A model generated the notes under the pieces. It ran no database searches. It worked only from the letters and a program-made list of their open reading frames with translations, and had not been told where the DNA came from. Of a stretch of 64,000 nt of DNA, positions 36,001-47,300 are shown in pieces. Each line of letters opens with the position of its first letter. Position 1 is the first letter of the stretch. This DNA comes from Effrenium voratum (taxonomy: Eukaryota; Sar; Dinophyceae; Suessiales; Symbiodiniaceae): assembly GCA_963377175.1 (NCBI GenBank), contig CAUJNA010003745.1, positions 352,337 to 416,336 of the forward strand. Direction: 5' to 3'. Both the position numbers and the translations under genes were made by a program.

Positions 36001-37195
36001 CTGCGAAAGATCTAGAGGCTTTCGTCTCTCTGAGCAAAGGTCTACCTTTAGACTTTTGTAGGTTGAATACAACAGCCCAACTTGGGTGTGGCTCACAATT
36101 AACCAGGAGGGGTTACGCAGGTTTTGGTCCATGTTTCCACTTACCAGGGTTCCATTTTGGTACCGGTTTTTTGAGCCACAGCCACTTGTGTCCAAAGGTG
36201 GAATTTCCCAGTCTCAAGTCCGGGCCAAGCCTGAACTCCTCCATGACCTGCCGCTCGGCCTTGCGTCGGACAAGTATTCTGGAGGACTCGGTCGGCCATA
36301 AAATGCGAGCGCCTGCTTCTGCGCCATGCCCACCACGCGCCGCTCGAACTTCTGAATCCTCTCAACATCGGCCTTAGAAAGCAATGTATGTGTCATCCAA
36401 GCAACATGGGTGTGGGTCAGAAACATGGACTAAAACCTGCTGTCCCCTGGTTACATTTTGACCCATACCCACATGTGCAAACCAACACTTTTGTCTCCAA
36501 GCATTGGAGCTAGCTAGCCTGGTTTGGATATGGCTGGAAGATGTGACTGAATGGGCAAATCGCAGTGCGAACAAGAGAACGGCAGTGAAAAGTGTCCCAC
36601 CCGACGCAACACTCTGGGGCTTAAGGCTGCAGAGAGCTCAGATCTCGGAGAAGCTGACCCCACAGACGTCATGGCGCCAGCCGGGCTCTACAACTAGCCC
36701 ATAGGCTGGGCAGCCTGCTAGGCTGGGCTGGTCTGCAGACTGAACATGTCGTTCTGGCGCAACAGTCGGCTACAGTATTGTGTCACGGAGTTGGATGATT
36801 CAAGATAGCGCCAAGCTGAATACTCGCTCCAATGTCAATGGCTGCAATCGCGGCGACTTCCCTGATCATTGTAGCCCACTGTCCAGCACCGTGGCACTTC
36901 CAAGTACAAAATGGGCAAGAGAAGAGACCCCTGAGTTTCAAGAGCCTTCCGAAAGCAAACGGCTAGTCATTAACACCTAGGATCTGAGCTCAGCTCTTTG
37001 AGATCAGAAAGAAAGCACCTTGAGAAAGTGGGCGCAAAAACTTACTTTTTCTTACGGAGTGGTCAGCTGGCTGGCTGAGTGAAAGGGCTTGACCCCAAGC
37101 GCACCAGAATCCTGGGTCTGCGGCCAGCTTCCCGCGGACCACGTCCATGGGTGTCACAATCTCCGAACATTGTGCCTGGAGCTTGCCGGCTCCGG
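33061..37195 (-). CDS. Second multi-exon coiled-coil protein
   Basis: Well-formed minus-strand exons include about 37195-37110 (CSEIVTPMDVVRGKLAADPG), about 36368-36310 (ADVERIQKFERRVVGMAQKQ), about 36272-36236 (AERQVMEEFR), 35736-35680 (AVEKQCQDHLNSTRQMRLE, GT donor), about 35450-35370 (SSRRHELQGALASSKERK), 34754-34665 (RVPLDQVVEQDVQICQRGRL, 30 codons, GC donor), about 34465-34410 (ARKQEQSEKSRERAE), about 34203-34132 (KGLEEQREMTSQQKLQAYEA), about 33897-33840 (EKHARMQARQQQKV), 33734-~33680 (AELRWQVNQIWAKTEEWK) and about 33243-33061 (ending EEIIKEIREIKETRLAQ-like Glu/Lys-rich sequence). It lies downstream of the ERGIC3-like gene on the same strand. Likely a long coiled-coil structural protein; no family recognised. 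Confidence 0.5.
33264..33311. mobile_element. MITE family A, fragment
   Basis: ATTCACCTACCCCAACATG to GGTTTTGACCCACGGCCA. Only the 3' half. Confidence 0.7.
33312..33641 (-). CDS. Open exon-like segment at left end of the second coiled-coil gene
   Basis: Part of a long minus ORF (33641-32763). The part above the inverted-repeat fragment at 33264-33311 reads SLSHCCEWESTISSCPSSFL and then a Cys/Glu-rich stretch. It could be an exon of the coiled-coil gene or chance open sequence. No family recognised. Confidence 0.3.
34785..34930. mobile_element. Inverted-repeat element family E
   Basis: GAGTCACGTGCTCAAAACCC, AATGGTCGATCCCCACCATG, AGGTTTTGAGTGTGGTTCA. Directly above exon 34754 of the second coiled-coil gene. 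Confidence 0.65.
36083..36185. mobile_element. MITE family B, inverted
   Basis: GGGTGTGGCTCACAATT to TTTTTTGAGCCACAGCC. Just below an exon of the second coiled-coil gene. Confidence 0.8.
36405..36475. mobile_element. MITE family B, internally deleted
   Basis: GGGTGTGGGTCAGAAACATGG to TTTTGACCCATACCC, flanked by ACAT. Confidence 0.75.
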
Positions 37196-37232
37196 TTTTT
37201 ACCGTGTCCCCCGTTTGCACAACAATTCAGCT

Positions 37233-37327
37233 TGGCCATGGGTCAAAATCCAAATCGTACCCCCAGTGAACATCCCAATGGTGCACCTACCCCAAAATTG
37301 GTTCCATTGTTTTTGACCCACGGCCAT
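37233..37327. mobile_element. MITE family A, internally deleted
   Basis: TGGCCATGGGTCAAAATCC to TTTTTGACCCACGGCCA; the central CCACTAAAATA block is missing. Confidence 0.8.
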
Positions 37328-38307
37328 CTGGGAAAGGCCCGGTGTTACCAACCCAAAAGACAGAAACTGGCGTCACCAACCTTGCTTTCCGTTGCCTTCT
37401 GCGCTGTGCAGCTCTGGTTTGTTTCCTCTGTGGTGAGTTTTGTTGGTTGCACTAGATCTGCGGTGTCTTGGGCAACATGAACATGAGTTGGTGCACTCAC
37501 TATCTCACCATCCCTCCCATGTGCTTGCCTCAGGCAAGGGTGGTGCTGTCTGCACGAAGTACACTACACCTGCGCAGCCGCGGACCAGCAGACCAGCAGA
37601 GCGCACGCACCAAGCCACTGGTCTCCACGCACCTGCCACCGCCAGTACCATGAAGAGCCCATAGAGCACAAGGCTCTGCCTGAACACACCATGAGTGAGA
37701 CTAGTCGTCGACTGTCCTGTCTTTCCTGTCCCAATCATTCAGCGCCAACAACAACATCATGTACCCCTCAGTATGGCCATGCAATGTATGGCCCACTGCG
37801 TGCACCACAGAAACGGCAGCGCAGCGCAAAGGCAGGCGAGAAAGATCCTGCCTCAGTGTGAGCGCCATGCTTTGGCTCTAAAAGGAGCTTCGCCCACCGC
37901 GGCCCGTCCATGGTCTGAACGCTGCAGATAGCAGGCCAACTTGGCAAACAACTTGGCAGGAGAGGCTTTGCATGGCCCTCAACACAGCCCCGCGCTGAAG
38001 CAAACCGAAGACAGAACCTGCAAAATCTACACTGGGCACAGCGGCCATTTTGCAGCCAGGCTTCACACCCCGGGTGAGCTCACAGAGCGCTCAGGCCACC
38101 GTAACTCAAAACAGCATGTAGAATGACAATCTGTCACAACTGTAGAAGGCAGAGAGTTTCTTGCCAACGCAAAGACAAGATTGTGAGCCCGGCATGCTGA
38201 CATTATCGAGGGCAAGTGAGCGGTAAGCCTCTTCAATCTCGATGGAGCAAGCTCAGATCCACACACTCAACACACCCTAGCTGGCTCTGGACAACTCACT
38301 CGACCCC

Positions 38308-41300
38308 TCAGATATGTGCCTTGCCTTTTCTCAGCTTCGCGGCTCGATAGAGGACGGCATCCAGTAGCCCAGCCACCTCAATTTCAAGCTCCCTGAAACC
38401 AACAGCAAGGTGTTGCGCCAAAACTCCCAGCATCAAGGCTGTGGCGGTAAAAACACCACCGATGATGGCACAGACTGAGATCAGGAAGTGGGTGAATGGC
38501 ACGTCCTGACATTGAACCCTCAATGACAAGGGCGGACATCCGCACCTACTTATGGCTGCGCAACTTTCACTTACCCAAGTTTTGATTGTGGCTCATGTCA
38601 AGTCCAGCCTTCACAGTCTTCTGCACCATGAAGGGTGTGAACCTCACAGAGAAAACATGTTTCTGGCATCCCGCTTCCACGTCTACAACCAATGATCTGT
38701 TGCGCTGATCTGTCTACCTTCCCGACCGGCCAGCTTACCTCAAGAAAGGACGCCATTCCAAACCCCAAGCAGCTGGTTTGCTTCAGGTCCCAAACCTGTA
38801 ACAGGCTTTCCCAAACCCCTATGTTTAGAGCTCCACCTCCATTCCGAAAGCTTCTTGTTTGCTATTTGTGTTATGATGTTCTGTGGTACCTTGCTCTGCC
38901 GCGTGTCTTTTGGATGTTCTGCTACGTAGGCTTATGTGGCTGTGGGTCAAAAATAGGTGCCCAAAATGGAACCCTGGCAAATGGGAAAATGGACTAAACC
39001 TGCGGTTTGCTGGTGGTCTAATTTTGACCCATACCCATCTGTGTCTTGCAATGTGGAATGCCCTCCGCGGAATTTTGCATCGTCTGAATTGACCTCACCG
39101 CCCCCTCAACACGAACACAGGCCAAGCAAGCGATCCTTCGACACGGCGCAAACACGCAAGCGAGACCACATACAAGAAAAACCACGTGCCTGTGCTTGCG
39201 CGCACAGGTGAGTTTCTATGAGGCTGCAGGGCGGCCAGGGCAAAATCGACAGGAGCCGGCACACGCCAACAGCGGCTAAATGGATGACATCTTCAAACCC
39301 ATGCTCACTTCGTTCGTAAGATGCGGACTTTTTGTTGGTTTGGGAGGAGGAGGATGTTGTCTGTCACTTCCCTTTTTCAGGGTGTGTTGAAGGAAAACCG
39401 CCTTCAAGAGAGCAAAACGAAAATCGCAGTTGAGGCATCTGTGCTCCCGGGCTCGTAGACCAAGAAGACGCCCGGCAGGCCTGCCAGCTCGCCCTGCCTA
39501 AGATACTCTAGCTTGGCGGCCGACAGGACCGAGGCTAAGAGGCAATTGGCGGGAGCCGTCTTGAGGGGTGGTGCATGAAAAATAATGCCTACAAAATCTG
39601 AGGAATGAGTCCAACGTTCTTGGCTTCAAGCCGGACTAGCACGTCCTTCTCCTGGCCAGTGACCTGCTCACATCACTTGTTTTTTTCTCTTCGGCTGTTA
39701 CTCTTCTTACCCATCTCTGTTGAGGCTTGCACCGAGTACTGGTGGGTGTACTGGGGCCTGGCTCCAGGCAGGTGACAAATGAGCCGATTCGCTGATGCGA
39801 GGGCAGCACTTGTCACCATCGCCCTCAAACAGCGTCGGGACCTGCGCAGGGCGTGTCTTAAGGCAAGGTCCCCCCGGTAACCGGTGGTTTTCCCCTTTGA
39901 GGTCCCTTTAATACCCAACACGAGTAATCTCAACAAAAGACACTCCCATATGAAACGTTTCGGAGACGCTATGAATAATATGTTCCTAAGCTGTACCACA
40001 TGCTAAGCTGTGTCAGAACATGATTCGCATGCCCCCAAGAAGCCAATGTACGCTGCATAATGTTGCATGTACTTTGGCGTAGTCAGTCGCCACTTCTCTC
40101 ATGCTCACGCCCGCCCCACACCCGGCCCGCCAGCTTGATGTAGTAGTGGAACATATATGCTCCCTTCAATACAATCTTTGCTGTGCCCTGGCAGGGTGAG
40201 GCAGGCCAAGACAGGAAGGTGGCAAAGGCTGCTGCAATTGAAACCCCCGGAGACACTTCGCCCATGGCAATTTCCGCCCTCGTTGCCAGGGAATGGACCT
40301 TTGAACCCAATAAAAAAGAAGAAAGCAAAAAACGCGCGACGTCTCATGAGCCTCTAATGGAGATTCTACGCCAGGCACTCGTTCTCCGAACCTCCAAGGC
40401 GCGGATCTCCGACGCGCCCAGCTGTGAAGGCGGATGCTCTAAGGCACGGGCTCCAGTCTGTGAATGATGTGGGAGGTGTTGAAGCCATCGCTCACATCCT
40501 TGAGATTGAACTCGTGTACATGCTTCCCGTCTCGGACCTGGCGTGCGATGAAATCGAAAGCTGCAGTCTCTCAGCTCGTGTGCCAAGCTTGACAGGAGCT
40601 GGGTGGTCCCTTTTGCCGATCAGTTCTGTGCACTGCCGCTCTGTCCAAATAGATGGGTTGGGCAAACTGCACATCTTTCGGTCCAGGTGCTGTTCTTGCT
40701 ACCGTCCAAGCCATTAAAGGTCAACAAGAAACTCGGAGCCCAAGCTGGCAAAGAGTTACCTTTCCGGGACTGCAATGGCTTAAGCCGTAAGGCCGGGTAG
40801 CGCAAGATCAAGGAGGAAGCACTTCCACTAGCTTGCCATCGCAAACGATTTCCAGCAAGCCAGGAGCAAAGCGCATCCACGAGTTTGCAATCGCAAAAAC
40901 ATGAAAATGGCCCCGGGCTCAGCTCTTCTTGTAGCCGTTGTACTCGTTGCCGTTGCAGTGGTACTTCTTGGTGATGCTGAAGGCGCATATGTTCAGCTTC
41001 CGCTTCAGCTGCTCCACGACGACCACGAGCCATCGGAGCAGCCAAATGATCAAAACCTCAGCCAGGTTTTGTCGGAACCCAACGGGAGTCGCAATCAAAA
41101 CCCGGTATTAAAATGGCCTACCCAGAGCCATGTAAAGGATTAAGAAGGCGGCCGCAGCTATGTATGGCTGGGACTGCCCCTTGCCAACCTTCACCTACCC
41201 GGATTTTGATTGTGGCTCATGTGAAATCTGGGGCCATGATCCGACCAACGCGGTTCATCTGGACAACGCTTTGAACATCTTGCCGGCTTGGGCCCCTGGC

Positions 41301-44300
41301 CAGAATGGCCGCGACCAGCAACCACCGAGTGGTCACTGGGGAGATCCAAGACAGGCCGACCAGGGCGACCTCGGCATAGTATGGCACGCTGCAGTTGAAT
41401 TGGATGCCATCAAGACGCCCATCAAGAATATTCCGCGTATATGGCTTCCATTGTTGCAGCTTTGGAGAACCCTGGCCCAAACCTGGCAAATGCTTGACAA
41501 GCAACAGGATGAGTAGTATGGGAAGCATCTGTTTGCCTCCTCTCTTTCCGCAGTTCAACCCGAGTACGATCGCAGCTGCACAGCATTGCTGGCAAAATAG
41601 CAATCTCAAGCTGAGGCGCGTAAGGCAGCAACCACTTTTGCACGACGGGAAAAGGCATCCTGCACACAGACTGATGGTCATGACATGGGCACGTGCAAAA
41701 CTCCACGCGAGCCAGCCGACCGCCAGTGCACACTGCACCCCGTCAGCTTGCCTTGCCATGGAGAAGAGGATCATCTGCCTTTCAAGCACAACAGGCAACA
41801 GATAGGGCAACGGAATACGTGTTGCTGGAGCAATTGACGTGTCTTACTCCTCTGCAACGCGCCGCCTCCGGTGCGTTTTTGCAACCAAGATGCGCAGCAA
41901 AGTAGAAAAACAGCCTCAGTGGCAGGATGAACCCGCAAAAGGATCACACATACGGATTTGTCTTAAGAAAGGGGAACCCTCAGAAATGGTTGGTTTCCTT
42001 TCTGTTTCCCTTCAAAAGCAACCAGAAAAAGACATAAATACATACATACATACATATATTACTATACAAATAGTATATATATATATATATATATATATTC
42101 ATATACAATATAAACATATATATATATATATATTTATTTAGGTATCGCCCATATAAAAGCGGAGAAAAGTCACTTCGGCCAGGTCGCAGGCTGGTGATCA
42201 AGCCCACCTCCCGCGGTGCCAGCTCCACCAGCGACGGATTCCAGGATGCCAAGAGAGGGTTCAGCACCAGAACTGGCAGCAAGTCCTCTTCCGACGAAAA
42301 CCAACATCAGTTGGGCGGGTCCGGCTTGCAACGGTAGGAAGGAAGCAAAAAAAAATGTCGAAAACCAACTTGGTGGGGATCTTGTCTTCCGTCGGAAGGA
42401 AGCAGAGGTCGAAGACCCACATCAGTTGGGTGGGCATCAAATTTGGGGATATATGTACACCAAATAAAGTTTGAGGGCGTCCCTGTGAGTTAGCCACTTC
42501 TTGATGCTGGTTGCCGCTCCCTGCTGACTGCTCAAAATGCCATCTGCTGCTCCTGTCAAGTACAACTTGCTGCAGGTGGGGTTTCTTCAAAGGCAACAAT
42601 GCCCGTGTGTTGCCGCAGGTCGGCACGTGCAACCAGTCAGAAATCAGCCGTTAGATCTTCGTTTTGTGGTTGTGCCAGTCCTTGACACAGGTCGCACCCG
42701 AGCTGCCCCGTTCCGCAACTGCGTGCCAGACAACCTTCCCCAGGCAGATGACCATCAAAGCGCACATGAAGATGATCCAGGCCTCTCCGAATGCAGAGCA
42801 AAAATCATCGTCACCCCGTGGCCAAAACACGGCCAGCTTTCGTCACAAGCAAAACCAGCTTGAAGGGATTCCAGCCAAGATGTGACCAACTGCAGCTGCC
42901 CTCATCGCCCTCCACTTACGTGTTTGGGCTTTGCTTAGGTCAAGATCCCAGATCATCTGATATCTCTCTTCTTTGAGTCTTTTGCTGAGGTTGCTCAAAA
43001 CAGAAAAACGCTTCGCAATTCCATGATCGGTGCTCCCATCTGAAGCTGCGCCTGGAAGATGACAGTTTTCACGCTCATGTCAAAAAGCTCCACATGAGCG
43101 GAGGTCGCGGCGTCGACGGCCTGCAACCCACTCAGCTCGTCTGTAAGCAGCTCCCCCTCTCAAAGTTGAGGAGGCAACCGAGCACGTTGGGGTGATACAC
43201 ATCTCAAGCCTTTGGACATGTGAGCGGGAATCCTAGATGACTCATTTAGGCCGACATGCATGTCCAAGCACCTTGAAAGAAGTTCCCCGTCGCAATTCGT
43301 AGACACCTTGCATTTAATGCAGGGGGGCGGGCGTCTGCTCTTGGTGACCACCAAGCTTTTGTCTGTCTCAGGCATCCAGTGAAATGTGCCACTTTGCCGT
43401 GCCAACCCACTTGGCCCGTACCTACAAAGACTCGACCCGCCTCAGGCCCAACCACTGCCGCCCAGAGCGACATCAGCATCAGCACCACTTGTGTCTCTGT
43501 GACCCCCACCTCGACTGGTGCACATCGCTGCTTTTGGAGGATGCCACTAGGAAGCTATGGCGAAACATCCTCACAGCCCATATGGGTATGTCAGGGCATC
43601 CTTCTTGGGGTTGTTCTAAAGAAAACGAAAGGGAAACAACCCCCTTGGAGGGCCCTATCCTTTCAAATCGATAACTACAATTGCCTGCGTCTTGTGACTC
43701 AGGAGCATACCTGTCAATGTCACCACCTCCAACAGTCTAGACACTCATGACTCATGCCAGCTGAGTGCAGAGCTGGGCCATAAGATGTTCGAAGCACCCC
43801 GGTGTGGTACTCTTGCCACTGAGCCATGAAGAAAGCTGACCTGGCGCCAGAATCCAACAGCTTCTGCCGCGGTCGCTTCCAACTGGGGGTTGCCACAGAA
43901 GTTCAATGAGCTGCATCAGACTGGGCCCCCAAAGGTTTGGGGCCATTCCGAATACCCAAAAGAGTGTGGCTCAAAATTACTGGTCCAGGGGACGCCACAG
44001 CCGTGTGTGGAGTCCATGCATACTCGCACAAGCAATGAGAAAGGGGCTCCCTCTTTTTTGCGAACTTGGCCACTTCAAATGAGCGTGTTCCAAAACTGGG
44101 CGTCACCAAGAGGGCGGCTTCCATCATTCCGGTTCCGAACCATCACAAGGGCCCAACCCGGCGGAAACGCCAAACGCTGGCATTCCAGTGCCTCCCAGAA
44201 GACTCCCAGCCTTGAGCGCACTAAGTGGGGCTCCCAGGTAGACACCCCATGATTCTGCTGTGGGTCAAAAATAGGTACCCCAAATGGAACCCTAGTAAGT

Positions 44301-47300
44301 GGAAACATGGACGACCCATACCCATTCCGCTCCAAGCAACTGCAAGGCCGACATGCTGAAGAGACCCCAGGAGGAGGCGCCCGGCAGGAGGACCATGGCG
44401 GCAGCTGTATGCTGGCAGCGGGTCAAAAAAAAATGACATGCAGCATGATCAGCATATGGCTGTGGCTCAAAAAACCGGAATTCCAAAATGGGTTGCCCTG
44501 GTAAGTGGAAACACGGACCAAAACCTGCGGTTTGCCCCTCCTGTTTCATTTTGAGCACACCCATATCTCACCATAAGTTGGTTTGCATGCAAACAGCTCC
44601 TTGCAAACACAATCCTTGCCAGTGGACAAACCAATCGGAGGCTATGAATCGAATTGAATCAAACTCCTTCAAGGCCTGGCGGCAAATGCCAAGGCCCCAT
44701 GTCGACTCAAAAATATGGCTGGTGCTCCGTGGGGAATGTGGGAATGAAGCGGAAGGGGTCCGGTTCAGAAGGAAACCACCACCAGGGGCGGCTCGGCGGC
44801 TCTCTCGCGGGTCATTTCAATTCTCATTGCCCCCATCGCAATCACCAGACCCCCAAGGCCTGGGAGACGCAAGCGAGGCAGTCGCAGCCGTGATCGAAGA
44901 GCTGCCCGAGCGGCGTGGAGGAGGCCGTTCTGCGCGCCTCCAAGCCAAATGCAACGAACTGCTTCAGGAGTATTTCGGAGTGGCTTAACATTGATTGGGA
45001 CCAACAGATAAACCGTCCTTTACTTGCTTGCTTGACAGCTGCTTTGGAAGGTCCCCGATGTTGAGACACCCCCATTTGAGGGTCGAACATAAAGATATGA
45101 AAAAGCTTTCGGTCTGCGTAGTACGCGGGGCTCCTTCCTTTGCTTCGCGCCTGCTTTCCATCCAAAGCATCCATGGTCTGGTAGAAGTACAGCACCAGGG
45201 TCATGCTCAATGACAGCCATCTTGGCCTAAGCTCGGAAAGCGAAACTGCGCTTGAATCAATTGTAAACAAATGGCTGTGGCTCAAGAAAGTAGAACGTTA
45301 CCAAAATGGTACCTGGGTAATTAGAACCAAAGCCCATCACCTGCGTAACCGTAGCTCTTTCATTTTGAGCCACACCCAGATCTTTGTGGGTTCTGCCTCC
45401 AAATAACACCCCTTTCATGCGGCTTGGCCTTGCCCTTGCCATGCCACGGAGGGGTGGCAAAGCCAGGGGAGATGAACCAGCACACCGCGTAGATCCCCAC
45501 CAACGGCAGAAAGCCCAAGAGCGTCACCTTCGCACATCTCAGCGCGGAGATTTTCACGCGGCGAGTAAGTCACAGTCTTCCCATGCGTACAGTGCTGACA
45601 GCTTCAGTCAACCGTGGTCTTTCACAGTCTTCAGACAAGCCGACGACCCGAACTTCCGCCAAGGCTCCAGGTTGGGCGCCAGCCATCTTGGCAATGCCTA
45701 TGGAAAGAGCTGAATAATGCTTCTCACGAATGCTAGGAACACCTCTCATGTTGCATTCCAGATTCAAGACGCTAGCGTCAAAGGGAGGGACACCTGAGAT
45801 TTGACCTTTTGTCCGCATTTTTTACCGGGCCATTTTGTAGAGGCGCCATACAAAAACATGTTGCCGCTCGCATGAAAAACGAATGTCGCTCCTCTGCAAG
45901 TCGAAACCAGTAGGGGTTCAGCAACAAGTCCAGCGGGGTATACTTTCCAGGCTTGTACCTGGGCTGTCGCAAATCCCCTTCTTGTCCAAAACACCACCCG
46001 CCAATCTTCCAGATGGATCTTTGGTTTAAAAAAAAAAATGGTCGCGTAGTGCCCCCCAAAAAAACGGGCTGTATTCTGGCCAGGCTTCTCGTGCCGCGCA
46101 ATATGTTCAAGGCCACTCTCCGTGAGCACCATGGCGCCCAAGCGTCGGCGTCGACGCTCTAGGGGGAAAAAAAAACGCCAAAAGAGGTGCGTTGTGTCGA
46201 AGAAACATGGGGATGGCATTAAAAGGAAGTGAAGAAACATGGGATACCATGAAACCATTGGGATGAAAGAACGAAGTCGTCCTGCAAAAATCAAGCTCTC
46301 AGCCATGCGAGCGGCGGACTGGGAAGAAAATGTCACACGCTTGCCCCTAGCAAAGAGCGGAATTTCAGCTTCCCATTGAACCAGAAGGGAAGGTCTCATG
46401 CATGTTTTCCGTTTGTTCATTTGCCCTCCCAGCGTGGTATATGTCGGCAGGAATCCATTTGTTGCATGGTTGCGTGCAAATGTTTGTGCCGTGTCCAAAT
46501 CGGAACCGCAACTTCATGCCGCATCGTGCTTGTGGCTGTGCATCCCACCCTTCTTTGCTTGGGCGTCCACACAAAACACATTCAACATGCCATCCAACGT
46601 GTAAAACTCATCCAAGTCATGTTCTTGTCGGCGCCGGAAAAGCGTGTCTTGAGTGCCGTCGATTTGCCGAGCGCCACGTGCACGTTGCCCCCGACCTGGC
46701 TGCAAATGGGCTCTCTGCATGCAAGGTCGAGCAACGTCAGCCAAAAACTGGAGCCCCAAACCATCAGTGCAGCCCGCGCCTTGGACACCCGAACATCGCC
46801 GTGAACCTGGCAACCCACGCTGTTTCGGCACTGCATCGCCTCAGAGCGGCGGAAATGACCTTAAACACGTGCACACCTCGAATCATGTGTCTCATCCTTG
46901 TGGCCCTTCCACGGCAAGATATATGCCCCGGGTCAAGCTTCATGGTGTCCCCGACTGACACAGCTAGTTGGTTGGGGGCTGCGTGCTCAATGTCATCTGC
47001 AGCAGAACAGTGGATGACAGTGGACGTTGACAAAGACTGAAACCTGAATTTACCACCAGCTTCATCTTGGTCCCGAGCAGTGTCCAGGATGTGAAAATAC
47101 GGAATGCCCATATCTTGATAGGCCTCCTGCAAGCAACTGAACTGGCTGTGTCTCTGATGAGTGTGCATGGCTCAACGTGAAATTCTTCGCTTTGCAGTCT
47201 TTCAACGGGGTACATACAGTCCTTCAACTCCTGGCAGGAGTTGCAGCACCTGACAGCCAGTGCCCAAATCAGCCTTGGGCACAACTCCCTTTGGGATCCT

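Noticed and set aside
40901..41143. Plus-strand ORF with a perfect-looking signal peptide
   Set aside because: It is antisense to the terminal phosphotransferase exon, whose reading has GC-rich third positions and fits the family C-terminus. The hydrophobic run is a shadow.
45270..45290. Possible dinoflagellate spliced-leader relic (GGCTCAAG after ATGGCTGTG)
   Set aside because: It is the end of a family B MITE. The rest of the leader sequence is absent, and other copies read CTCAAAA.
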